Positions 1 through 7,594 of a stretch of 27,085 nucleotides of DNA are shown here, in pieces. The stretch is from positions 1 through 27,085 of the forward strand of contig CAMLFP010000024.1 of NCBI GenBank assembly GCA_946479335.1, written 5' to 3'. The notes beneath the pieces are model-generated. The model saw only the letters and a program-made list of their open reading frames with translations. It did no database searches and was not told the DNA's origin. The stretch comes from an uncultured Archangium sp. (GTDB lineage: Bacteria > Myxococcota > Myxococcia > Myxococcales > Myxococcaceae). The position numbers were made by a program, and so were the translations under genes. Position 1 is the first letter of the stretch. Each line of letters opens with the position of its first letter.

Positions 1-788
1 GCGCGCGTACCGTCGGGCAGACAACGCGGCACGTTGCCGGGGAGCCCGCTGCCGGTGATGTGCGCGAGGCCCTTGATGGTGACCTTCTCGCCGAGGGCGA
101 GGATGTCCTTCACGTAGATGCGCGTGGGCTGCAGCAGCGCGTCGCCGAGGTGCAGGCCCTGGTACGTGTCGGTGAGCTTGAGCTGCTGGTCTTCGAGGAT
201 CCGCCGCGCCAGCGAGTAGCCGTTGCTGTGCAGGCCCGACGAGCCGATGCCGATGATCCGATCGCCGGGGACGATGGTCTTGCCGCTGATGATCTTCGAC
301 TTCTCGACGATGCCCACCGCGAAGCCCGCGAGCTCGTACTCGCCGGCGCTGTAGAAGCCGGGGAGCTCCGCCGTCTCGCCGCCCAGCAGCGTGCAGCCCG
401 CGAGCTCGCAGCCCTTCGCGACGCCAGCGATCACCTTCTCGGCGCGCTCCACGTCGAGGCGCGCGGTGGCGAAGTAGTCGAGGAAGAAGAGCGGCTCCGC
501 GCCGCTGGTCAGCACGTCGTTGACGCTCATCGCGACGAGGTCGATGCCCACGGTCTCGTGGCGGTCGAGCGCGAAGGCCAGCTTCAGCTTGGTGCCGACG
601 CCGTCGGTGCCAGAGACGAGGATCGGCTCCCGGTACTTGCCGGGAGGGATCGCGAAGAGACCGCCGAACCCGCCGACGCCGCTGACCACCTCCGGGCGGC
701 GCGTCTTCGCTGCGTGCGGTTTGATCCGCTCCACCAGCGCGTCGCCTGCTTCGATGTCGACTCCGGCTTGCTTGTACGTGGTGCCCAC
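1..788 (-). CDS. purM: Phosphoribosylformylglycinamidine cyclo-ligase (AIR synthetase), C-terminus missing
   Basis: PurM closes the imidazole ring of FGAM using ATP to give AIR, the fifth step of cytosolic de novo purine synthesis. My reading of the minus strand starts [20 protein letters not shown], the usual PurM N terminus. It continues with [23 protein letters not shown] (ATP/substrate loop), [27 protein letters not shown] and [14 protein letters not shown], all hallmark PurM blocks in order. About 262 codons are present against a usual length near 345, so the last quarter lies outside the window. The start is GTG at 788. It is the only start codon before an in-frame TGA at 798-800, and no strong ribosome-binding site is visible. 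The gene is divergent from the adenylate cyclase at 988 across 199 bp. Identity is secure. Confidence 0.96.
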   Translation of the reverse strand, partial: MGTTYKQAGVDIEAGDALVERIKPHAAKTRRPEVVSGVGGFGGLFAIPPGKYREPILVSGTDGVGTKLKLAFALDRHETVGIDLVAMSVNDVLTSGAEPLFFLDYFATARLDVERAEKVIAGVAKGCELAGCTLLGGETAELPGFYSAGEYELAGFAVGIVEKSKIISGKTIVPGDRIIGIGSSGLHSNGYSLARRILEDQQLKLTDTYQGLHLGDALLQPTRIYVKDILALGEKVTIKGLAHITGSGLPGNVPRCLPDGTR

Positions 789-987
789 GTTGCGGGCTCA
801 TAGCCAAAGCGCTCGTCGGCGGTTCAAAAGAATCGAGCCTCGAGGCGGGGCGCTGTCCCACATGGCGCAGGTGTCTGGCCGATGAAGACTTCGTCGCGCC
901 GACGCGCGTGATCCCCGCGAGCACCGCAGGCGCGTCACTCGCTACGAGACGATCCGCCGTGGCGCGACGTAAGGTCGCGGTCCCCAC

Positions 988-3303
988 ATGAGAACTCTCC
1001 TCTCGCGGAGGCGGTACGAGGCGCTGGCGTTGGTCCTCTTCGTGATCTTCGCGGTGCTGCACGGCGCCACCACGCGCCCGGTGATGGGCCTCACCCAGCA
1101 GGGCAGCGTGTTGCACCGCTTCGTGCAGACCTTCGAGGGCCGCGTCTCGACGCTGTTCTTCTCGTGGCGCGGCGAGAAGCCGGCGCACCCCGACGTGGTG
1201 GTGCTGGAGATCGACGAGCGCGGCGCGCAGCGCTTCGGGTTGTGGCCGTGGCCGCGCACGGTGCTGGCGAGGGCGCTGAACAACCTCCTCGACGCCGACG
1301 CGAAGGTGATCGGCCTCGACATCGACTTCATCGACCCCGCGCCGCAGAACCCGCGCGACGCCGCGTGGCTGCAGGCGCTCAACGCCGAGGCCACGCTCCC
1401 CGAATCACTCCAGCCGCTGCGCGACGAGCTCGAGGCGCGCATCAAGAACGGCCCCGACGACGCGCTGGAGGCCGCGTTCAAGAAGGGCGGCCGGCGCATC
1501 GTGCAGGGCGTGATCCCCTACCGGAAGGCCGACCTCGCGGCGTTCCCTCCCGAGCAGCGCGCGGCGTACGCGAGAGACGCGGCGGGCACGGTGCTGACCT
1601 CGGCGCCCGGCAAGGTGAAGGGCTCGTCGATGCCGCTCACCGACGTCGACGCGTGGGACCAGTATTACGGCGTGCAGACCCCGCTGAAGCGCTTCGCGGA
1701 GTCGGGCACGTTGTTCGGCCACTTCGGCACCGAGACCGATCTCGACAGCGCCATCCGCCGGTCACCGCTGCTCATCCGCCTCGTGGAGCCGCCGGGCCTC
1801 TACCCGTCACTCGCGCTGCAGACCGCCGCGCAGCAGTTGGATGCGCTCGTCGTGCCCGTCATCGATCAGAAGGAGCTGCTGGCGGTCGAGCTGCGCGGGC
1901 CGAAGACCGTCAGCATCCCCATCGAGAATGAGTCGCCGTTCATGCTCATCAACTACCCGGGCCCGGCGAGCGCGTTTCAACGCCTGAGCATCGTCGACGC
2001 GTACGACAACACCTTCGACAAGCAGCAGGTCGCGGGCAAGGCGCTGCTCGCGGGCGTCACCATCACCGGCAGCATGGGCGATCAGCGCGTGACGCCGTTC
2101 TCCGAGTTCTCGCCCGGCATCTACACGCACGCCGCGGTGCTCTCGAACATCCTCACCGGCGACTTCCTCTCGCGGCCCGGCGGCGGAGTGTGGACCGAGC
2201 TCGCGTTGATGCTGCTCCTCGGGCTCGCCATCGCGCTGGTCACCGCGAAGCTGCGCTCCTTCTCGTGGAAGCTGGTGGTGCTCGGCGCGCTGGTGGGCGG
2301 CTACTTCGTGGCGCTGTACGTCTTCTTCACCCACGGGGTGAAGCTGAACGTGGTGGTGCCGACGCTGTACCTGGTGGTGACCGCGTTCGGCTGCGTCTTC
2401 CTCGGCTACCTCTCGGTCGATCGCGAGAAGCTCAAGATGCGCGGCACCTTCTCGCGCTACCTCGGCGAAGACGTGATGGACGCTGCGCTCGCCGACCCCG
2501 AGCGCCTCAACCGCGGCGAGAAGCGCGAGATGACGGTGCTCTTCAGCGACATCCGCGGCTTCACCTCGCTCTCCGAGCACATGTCGCCGGAGAAGCTGGC
2601 GAACTTCATCAACCAGTACCTCTCGCCGATGACGCAGATCGTGTTCGAGGAGAAGGGCACCCTCGACAAGTACATCGGCGACGCGGTGATGGCCTTCTGG
2701 AACGCGCCGCTCGACGTGCCCGATCACGCGCTGCGCGCCTGCCGCGCCGCCGTCACCATGCTGACGCGCCTCGAGGAGCTGAAGGCCGGCTGGCGCAAGG
2801 CCGGCTACCCGGAGCTGGAGATCGGCATCGGCATCAACACCGGGCCGATGGTGGTGGGCAACATGGGCTCCGACGTGCGCGTCGACTACACGGTGCTGGG
2901 CGACTCGGTGAACCTCGGCAGCCGCCTCGAGGGCACCAACAAGGAATACGACACCCGCATCATCATCTCCGAGTCGACGTACGCCGCCGCCAAGGCCGGC
3001 ATCGTCGCCCGCCGCCTCGGCGCGGTGCGCGTGAAGGGCAAGAAGGTGCCCGTCGGCATCTACGAGCTGCGCGGCATCGGCGCCCCGTCTGAGACCGACG
3101 CGCGCGCCATCGCGGCCTTCGAGGCGGGCCTCGTGGCGCTCGTGGGCCGGCAGTTCGACGCCGCGCGCGCGCAGTTCGAGACCGTGCTGCAGCTCTGGCC
3201 CAACGACACTCCCGCCCGCGACTACCTCGCAGAGCTGGATGGTTTCCGCGACACCCCTCCCCCGGAGGACTGGGACGGCGTCGTCACCATGAAGACCAAG
3301 TGA
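988..3303 (+). CDS. CHASE2-domain class III adenylate cyclase (membrane receptor type)
   Basis: This 771-aa protein should make cAMP from ATP in response to an extracytoplasmic signal. One N-terminal membrane segment (about residues 12-30) precedes a CHASE2 sensor region (about 45-390), which ends in three membrane helices (about 403-476). A class III cyclase domain follows at about 510-700. Metal-binding Asp521 (in LFSDIRGF) and Asp565 (in YIGDAVMAF) are present. Lys561 and Thr635 (DYTVLGDSVN) sit at the base-selecting positions and fit ATP rather than GTP; Asn642 and Arg646 complete the active site. The tail (about 700-771) looks like one TPR-type helical hairpin. The ATG at 988 has only a poor ribosome-binding site. 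The next two plus-strand genes encode a cAMP-binding regulator and a probable cAMP phosphodiesterase. The domain assignments rest on motifs; the stimulus is unknown. Confidence 0.95.
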   Translation: MRTLLSRRRYEALALVLFVIFAVLHGATTRPVMGLTQQGSVLHRFVQTFEGRVSTLFFSWRGEKPAHPDVVVLEIDERGAQRFGLWPWPRTVLARALNNLLDADAKVIGLDIDFIDPAPQNPRDAAWLQALNAEATLPESLQPLRDELEARIKNGPDDALEAAFKKGGRRIVQGVIPYRKADLAAFPPEQRAAYARDAAGTVLTSAPGKVKGSSMPLTDVDAWDQYYGVQTPLKRFAESGTLFGHFGTETDLDSAIRRSPLLIRLVEPPGLYPSLALQTAAQQLDALVVPVIDQKELLAVELRGPKTVSIPIENESPFMLINYPGPASAFQRLSIVDAYDNTFDKQQVAGKALLAGVTITGSMGDQRVTPFSEFSPGIYTHAAVLSNILTGDFLSRPGGGVWTELALMLLLGLAIALVTAKLRSFSWKLVVLGALVGGYFVALYVFFTHGVKLNVVVPTLYLVVTAFGCVFLGYLSVDREKLKMRGTFSRYLGEDVMDAALADPERLNRGEKREMTVLFSDIRGFTSLSEHMSPEKLANFINQYLSPMTQIVFEEKGTLDKYIGDAVMAFWNAPLDVPDHALRACRAAVTMLTRLEELKAGWRKAGYPELEIGIGINTGPMVVGNMGSDVRVDYTVLGDSVNLGSRLEGTNKEYDTRIIISESTYAAAKAGIVARRLGAVRVKGKKVPVGIYELRGIGAPSETDARAIAAFEAGLVALVGRQFDAARAQFETVLQLWPNDTPARDYLAELDGFRDTPPPEDWDGVVTMKTK

Positions 3304-3351
3304 TCTTCAAATTGACGCCCTGTGGTTTGCGGGTGAGAGTGCCGCACTTTC

Positions 3352-4002
3352 ATGAGCGCGGAAGAGGCCCTGTTCCAGCGATTTGGTAAGGACATTCCGA
3401 AAGGGACCGTCCTCTTCCGCGAAGGCGACCCCGGCAAGGAGATGTACGTCATCCAGTCGGGGAAGGTCGCGATCAGCAAGAAGGTCCGCGACGTCGAGAA
3501 GGTGCTGGCGGTGCTCGGCCCCGGCGAGTTCTTCGGCGAGATGGCCATCATCTCCAACAAGCCGCGCAACGCGTCGGCGATCATCGAAGAAGAGGCGCGC
3601 CTGCTGGTCATCGACCCGCGCACCTTCGAGAGCATGATTCGTGGCAACGCGGAGATCGCGGTGCGCATGATCAAGAAGCTCGCCGATCGCCTCAGCGACG
3701 CCGACGCGCAGATCGAGACGCTGCTGCTGGCCGACCCGCACAGCCGCGTGGTGCACCACATCCTCCAGCAGTGCCAGACGCGCGGCCGGCAGGGTGAAGA
3801 CGGCATCGAGATCGACTTCTCGTCGCGCGAGCTGACGCGAGAGCTGGCGGTCGGTGAGCCGGCGATCCGCTTCTTCCTCCACCGGTTGGAGCGCGGCGGG
3901 CTGATTGAAGTGCAGGGCGATCGGGTGCTGGTGCGCGACACCGCGCGACTCTTCGATTTCCTGCGGTTCCTGGAAATGAAGTGGAAGTTCGGAGAAATCT
4001 GA
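3352..4002 (+). CDS. Crp/Fnr-type cyclic-nucleotide-binding transcription regulator
   Basis: This 216-aa protein has an N-terminal cyclic-nucleotide-binding beta-roll (about residues 10-115). Its phosphate-binding cassette, FGEMAIISNKPRNASA, keeps Glu63 and Arg72, which hold the ribose and cyclic phosphate. The spacing (Glu+9=Arg) matches the PKA-like cassette, so cAMP binding is expected. A helical linker at about 100-135 is followed by a winged helix-turn-helix near 158-185 (SSRELTRELAVGEPAIRFFL). That HTH is looser than in E. coli Crp. The gene starts 48 bp after the adenylate cyclase, and GGTGAG lies about a dozen bases before the ATG. It overlaps nothing, but its last codons carry the ribosome-binding site of the next gene. 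The likely role is transcriptional output of locally made cAMP. A non-DNA-binding cAMP effector cannot be excluded. Confidence 0.92.
   Translation: MSAEEALFQRFGKDIPKGTVLFREGDPGKEMYVIQSGKVAISKKVRDVEKVLAVLGPGEFFGEMAIISNKPRNASAIIEEEARLLVIDPRTFESMIRGNAEIAVRMIKKLADRLSDADAQIETLLLADPHSRVVHHILQQCQTRGRQGEDGIEIDFSSRELTRELAVGEPAIRFFLHRLERGGLIEVQGDRVLVRDTARLFDFLRFLEMKWKFGEI
3991..3994 (+). promoter_or_regulatory. Ribosome-binding site GGAG deciding a TTG start
   Basis: GGAG lies inside the last codons of the Crp-like gene, 11 bases before TTG at 4006. No ATG or GTG nearby gives a better start for the downstream hydrolase, whose family N terminus begins right at this TTG. This suggests translational coupling to the Crp-like gene. 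Confidence 0.6.
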
Positions 4003-4005
4003 AAC

Positions 4006-4761
4006 TTGAAACTCAAGGTTCTCGGGCCACACGGAGGGGAGCTGCCGGGCTGCAAGAGCACGTGCTTCGTGCTCGACGACCGTCTGGCGATTGACGCGGG
4101 CTCGCTGACCTCGATGCTGGAGCTGCCGGCGCTCTCGAAGATCGACGACATCCTCCTCACGCACTCGCACTTCGATCACATCAAAGACCTGCCGATGATG
4201 TCTGACGTGGTGGTCGGGCGCCGCGAGAAGCCGGTGGTGATCCACAGCAACGCGGGCTGCATCTCCACGCTGCAGAAGAACATCTTCGACAACGAGGTGT
4301 GGCCCGACTTCACGAAGATCCCCTCCGCGAAGAACCCGGTCTTCAAGCTGCGCTCCTTCAAGGCCGGCGCGAAGGTGAAGGTCGGCCCGTACGACGTGAA
4401 GTCGGTGCTGGTGTCACACCCCGTGGAGTCGTGCGGCTACGTCATCTCCGACGGCGACGCGACGATGGCCATCTCCGGCGACACCGGCCCCACCGAGCAG
4501 TTCTGGAAGGTGCTCAACAAGACGAAGGGCCTCAAGCTGGTGCTCGTGGAGTGCAGCTTCCCCAACGCGCTGCAGTCGCTGGCCGACATCTCCGGGCACT
4601 TCACGCCGCAGACCCTGGAGCGCGAGCTCGACAAGTTCGACCGCCGCGACTGCGAGGTGGTGCTGTACCACCTCAAGCCCGCCTTCGTTTCGCAGCTGAA
4701 GAAAGAAGTGAAGCACCTGCCCGTACACGTCGCGGAGCTGGGTGAAGAGTTCGATTTCTGA
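4006..4761 (+). CDS. Metallo-beta-lactamase-fold hydrolase, probable class II 3',5'-cyclic-nucleotide phosphodiesterase
   Basis: This 251-aa protein shows the full metal-binding set of the metallo-beta-lactamase fold: THSHFDH (His53, His55, Asp57, His58), His138 in VSHPVES, Asp159 in ISGDTGPTEQFW, and His222 in VLYHLKP. The stretch LVLVECSFPN followed by SGHFTPQTLERELD closely resembles the class II cyclic-nucleotide phosphodiesterases (yeast PDE1 type) and is not typical of glyoxalases or RNase Z. The predicted reaction is cAMP to 5'-AMP in the cytoplasm. The start is TTG at 4006, only 3 bp after the stop of the Crp-like gene. Lying third after a cyclase and a cAMP-binding regulator strengthens the assignment. 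Substrate specificity (cAMP, cGMP or other) is an inference; the fold is not in doubt. Confidence 0.87.
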   Translation: MKLKVLGPHGGELPGCKSTCFVLDDRLAIDAGSLTSMLELPALSKIDDILLTHSHFDHIKDLPMMSDVVVGRREKPVVIHSNAGCISTLQKNIFDNEVWPDFTKIPSAKNPVFKLRSFKAGAKVKVGPYDVKSVLVSHPVESCGYVISDGDATMAISGDTGPTEQFWKVLNKTKGLKLVLVECSFPNALQSLADISGHFTPQTLERELDKFDRRDCEVVLYHLKPAFVSQLKKEVKHLPVHVAELGEEFDF

Positions 4762-4798
4762 CTGCGCGTCGCGCGCGGTCTGATAGTCGCTCTCTCCC

Positions 4799-5422
4799 GT
4801 GACGGCCCCTCTCGTTCTAGGAATCGCCGGTGGCACGGCATCGGGCAAGACCACGGTCGCGCGCAAGCTGCACGAGGCGTTCAGCTCGCGGGTCGCGTTC
4901 ATCGATCAAGACTCGTATTACAAGCGGCTTGATCACCTGACGCTCGAGGAGCGGCGCGAGGTGAACTTCGACCACCCCGACGCCTTCGATCAGGACCTGC
5001 TGGTCTCGCACGTGCGCAAGCTCAAGTCGGGCGAGGCGGTGGAGAAGCCGGTCTACGACTTCGTGACCTCCACGCGCGCCGAGCGCACCGTCACCGTGAA
5101 GCCCGCGGAGCTGATCCTCATCGAGGGCATCCTGGTGATGCACATGGACGCGCTCCGCGACCAGATGGACGTGCGCATCTTCGTGGAGACCGAAGACGAC
5201 GTGCGCATCATCCGCCGGCTCACGCGCGACATCAAAGAGCGCGGCCGCGACTTCGATCACGTCATCCACCAGTACTTCCAGTACGTGCGCCCGATGCACA
5301 TGGCCTTCGTGGAGCCCTCGAAGCGCTACGCCGACATCATCGTTCCGCACGGCGGCAACAACGAGACCGCCATCGAGATGCTGATCGGCGCGGTCAAGGC
5401 GCGGCTCGCGCGCCAGCAGTAA
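4799..5422 (+). CDS. udk: Uridine kinase
   Basis: Uridine kinase phosphorylates uridine and cytidine to UMP and CMP in pyrimidine salvage. The 207-aa length is typical. The P-loop GGTASGKT is at residues 11-18. IDQDSYYK, NFDHPDAFD, KPVYDF, LILIEGILV, DVRIIRRLTRDIKERGRD and PMHMAFVEPSKRYADIIVPHG are the standard Udk blocks in the right order. The start is GTG at 4799; no other start in this frame retains the P-loop strand, and no clear ribosome-binding site is seen. It follows the phosphodiesterase gene by 37 bp and may share its transcript, although salvage has no obvious tie to cAMP beyond nucleotide chemistry. Confidence 0.96.
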   Translation: MTAPLVLGIAGGTASGKTTVARKLHEAFSSRVAFIDQDSYYKRLDHLTLEERREVNFDHPDAFDQDLLVSHVRKLKSGEAVEKPVYDFVTSTRAERTVTVKPAELILIEGILVMHMDALRDQMDVRIFVETEDDVRIIRRLTRDIKERGRDFDHVIHQYFQYVRPMHMAFVEPSKRYADIIVPHGGNNETAIEMLIGAVKARLARQQ

Positions 5423-5446
5423 CCCCCGGCCCGGGAGGGCTTGAAC

Positions 5447-6151
5447 ATGAACGTGCGCTTGGTCGTGGTGTCGCTGCTGGTGATGCTGTGGAGCGGCTGT
5501 ACGTGTGCCGGGTGCGAGAAGAAGGTCGACGCGCCTCCCGCTCCGGCGGTGATGGACGCGTCGGTGCCGGTGGCGAAGGTCGAGGCGCCGGTCGACGCGG
5601 GCGAGCGCCTGTTGCCGTACGAGGTGACGATGAACGTGCCGCCCGACGCGGTGCTCATCGAGCGCTACGCCGCCGACTGTCACCTCGCCTTGCGCGCCCG
5701 CTACGACGACATGGACGGCGAGGCCGAGAAGCCGGAGTGCGAGGCGATCGCCACCGACCAGAACTGCGCGCCCGACGTGTTCGGCTGTTGGGATCAGCAG
5801 ACCGAATGCACCAACGGCTGCGCGGCGCCGTGCAACGCGTGTGAGCAGGCCTGCGCGACGTCGTGCGACGCGTGCAAGACCGGTGGCAAAGACGCGAAGG
5901 CCTGTGGCGCGGCCCGGCTGGCGTGCCGCAACGAGTGCCTCTACGCGCAGATGGCGTGCCGCTCGGCGTGCGCGCGCGAGGCCGAGCGCTGCAGCGATCT
6001 CGGGGAAGAGCGCATCAAGCAGCAGTGCCCCGACTGCGACGCCATCAACCAGTGCCTGTGGGACCGCGCCAACGATGGCCCCGAGAAGCGCGCGACGTGC
6101 CTCAAGCCCGGCAACGCGCGCGAGTGCCTCGAGTGGTGCTTCGCGGAGTAG
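5447..6151 (+). CDS. Cys-rich putative lipoprotein with 11-residue cysteine ladder
   Basis: This 234-aa protein is not from a family I recognise. An N-terminal hydrophobic stretch (residues 5-17) ends in WSGC at Cys18, an imperfect lipobox, so an exported lipoprotein is likely. A Pro/Ala/Val-rich linker runs to about 60. The rest holds 23 cysteines beyond the signal region. From 107 to 182 they follow a regular spacing: steps of 7,7,4,4,3,4,4,3, then 10, then 7,4,7,4,7. Repeats of 11 residues (121/132/143, 153/164/175, 160/171/182) suggest helices clamped by disulfides. ATG at 5447 is chosen over TTG at 5441 because GGGAGGG ends 7 bases before the ATG. The stop codon abuts that of the convergent DUF4340 gene with no spacer. 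Confidence 0.85.
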   Translation: MNVRLVVVSLLVMLWSGCTCAGCEKKVDAPPAPAVMDASVPVAKVEAPVDAGERLLPYEVTMNVPPDAVLIERYAADCHLALRARYDDMDGEAEKPECEAIATDQNCAPDVFGCWDQQTECTNGCAAPCNACEQACATSCDACKTGGKDAKACGAARLACRNECLYAQMACRSACAREAERCSDLGEERIKQQCPDCDAINQCLWDRANDGPEKRATCLKPGNARECLEWCFAE

Positions 6152-7594
6152 TCAGCGCCCCGCGTCGGGCTCGTCGAGGACGTCGGCGACGTTGAACGGC
6201 AGCTCCGTGAAGCGGCTGCCGTCGCTCTGCAGCACCTGATCGCGGCTGCCGCGCACCCAGTAGGCGCTGGGCGTGCCGTCGACCAGCTTGCCGATGGTGA
6301 AGCGCGCCAGCTCCTGGTTGCCGTCGGTGTAGAGCGCCACGAAGCGCGCCTTCGCGTCGATGCCGTACTTCGCCCAGTCCTTCGGGTGCTCCTCGCCGGG
6401 GCCCAGCGCCTTGAAGTTGCCCAGCGTCCACAGGGCGCCGCTGACCTTGAAGACCTTCGCCTTCCCGGCGCGCGGGGAGGTCACCCGCCAGCTGTCGTTC
6501 GACGCGTCGACCGATTCCTTCTCGACGATGACCTCCACGCCATCGGCGTTGTGGAAGACGGCCTTCGTCACCCGCTCGGGCGCGAAGTGCAGCACGCGTT
6601 GATCGCGCAGCGTCGAGATCGGGCGCTCGAAGCCCAGCGCGTCGGAGCCCAGCTCCGCCAGCACGTCGCCATCGTCGGCCTCACGCAGGCCGTAGTAGCT
6701 CGCGCCGCCGTCGACCACCACGCGCGACGCGGTGAGCCGCACGGTGGCGCCGTCGGTGAATGACGCGAGCGCGGTGATCTCCGGTTTGCCGACGTACGCG
6801 GCGCGATTCTCCGGCGTGTCGTCGAGGAACCTCGCCGCCCGCGCGCCGCCCACTGCGCTGATCATGCCTGCTACCGCTGCGGGGTCGGCGGGGCCGTCAC
6901 CCAGGTTCCAGTTCTTGCCGTCGCGGGTCAGCTCGTAGGTGGCGTTGGGCGACTTCACGCTGAGCTTCTGGAGCTGCTTCTGGTCGAGCGCGAGGGGCTG
7001 CTTGTCGCGGAGCTCGTAGGTGCTCTTCGACAGCGCGTACCGCACGCCGCCGGGGGCCGAATACACCGCGGGCTGATCGTCGCGCTGCACGAAGACCGAG
7101 CCGTCGAAGGTGTTCTCGAGGCCGCCGACCAGCTTCACGGAGCGCACTTCTCCGTTCACCACCGCGGTCGCGGTGACGGTGAAGCGCGGCGCGTCGAGCC
7201 CGTACTTCTTGAGCGTCGCGGCGTCGGGGTGTTCGTCGAGGGTGTCCTTGAACTTCGCGCTCTGCAGTTGGCTGATGAGCGCGTCGAGCACCAGCGCGTC
7301 GGCCTTCGCGCGCACCGGCTTGACCACGCGCCAGCCGGCGCCGTCTTCGCGTTCGAGCTCCGTGGTCTCGCCGTTGAAGGTGACGACCGCGCGCGTGAAG
7401 TTGGCGTGCGGCGAGCCTCCGTCGGCCTGCTTCTCGTCGAGCTTCTGCGGCGCGAAGAGCCGGAGGTCGTGGTCTTTCTTGCGGGCGTCGTCGCGGTCCT
7501 TCTGGAAGATGCCGAAGTACGCATACCCGCCGACGCCGAGCGCGATCAGCAGGAACACCCCGAGCTGCGTGAGGAGCTTCGAGGTCTGACTCAT
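6152..7594 (-). CDS. DUF4340-domain protein of a Gld-type ABC system
   Basis: This 480-aa protein has one N-terminal membrane helix (about residues 9-29: GVFLLIALGVGGYAYF) and a large periplasmic part. The opening pattern (helix, then FAPQKLDEKQ, then a beta-rich VVTFNGETTELERED segment followed by the DALVLDALISQLQSAKF helix) and later VFVQRDDQPAVYSAP and ELRDKQPLAL blocks fit the DUF4340 family. DUF4340 genes commonly sit after GldG-like genes. Here the ATG overlaps the upstream GldG-like stop by 4 bp (ATGA, 7591-7594). It is the last gene of the ABC operon and probably an envelope partner of the transporter, but the biochemical role is unknown. Its stop touches that of the convergent Cys-rich gene. 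Confidence 0.88.
   Translation of the reverse strand: MSQTSKLLTQLGVFLLIALGVGGYAYFGIFQKDRDDARKKDHDLRLFAPQKLDEKQADGGSPHANFTRAVVTFNGETTELEREDGAGWRVVKPVRAKADALVLDALISQLQSAKFKDTLDEHPDAATLKKYGLDAPRFTVTATAVVNGEVRSVKLVGGLENTFDGSVFVQRDDQPAVYSAPGGVRYALSKSTYELRDKQPLALDQKQLQKLSVKSPNATYELTRDGKNWNLGDGPADPAAVAGMISAVGGARAARFLDDTPENRAAYVGKPEITALASFTDGATVRLTASRVVVDGGASYYGLREADDGDVLAELGSDALGFERPISTLRDQRVLHFAPERVTKAVFHNADGVEVIVEKESVDASNDSWRVTSPRAGKAKVFKVSGALWTLGNFKALGPGEEHPKDWAKYGIDAKARFVALYTDGNQELARFTIGKLVDGTPSAYWVRGSRDQVLQSDGSRFTELPFNVADVLDEPDAGR

Noticed and set aside
60..803. Plus-strand open frame opposite purM
   Set aside because: PurM motifs are unambiguous on the minus strand.
837..846. 10-bp palindrome GCCTCGAGGC in the purM-cyclase gap
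   Set aside because: A short GC-rich palindrome is expected by chance in such DNA and has no linked promoter element.
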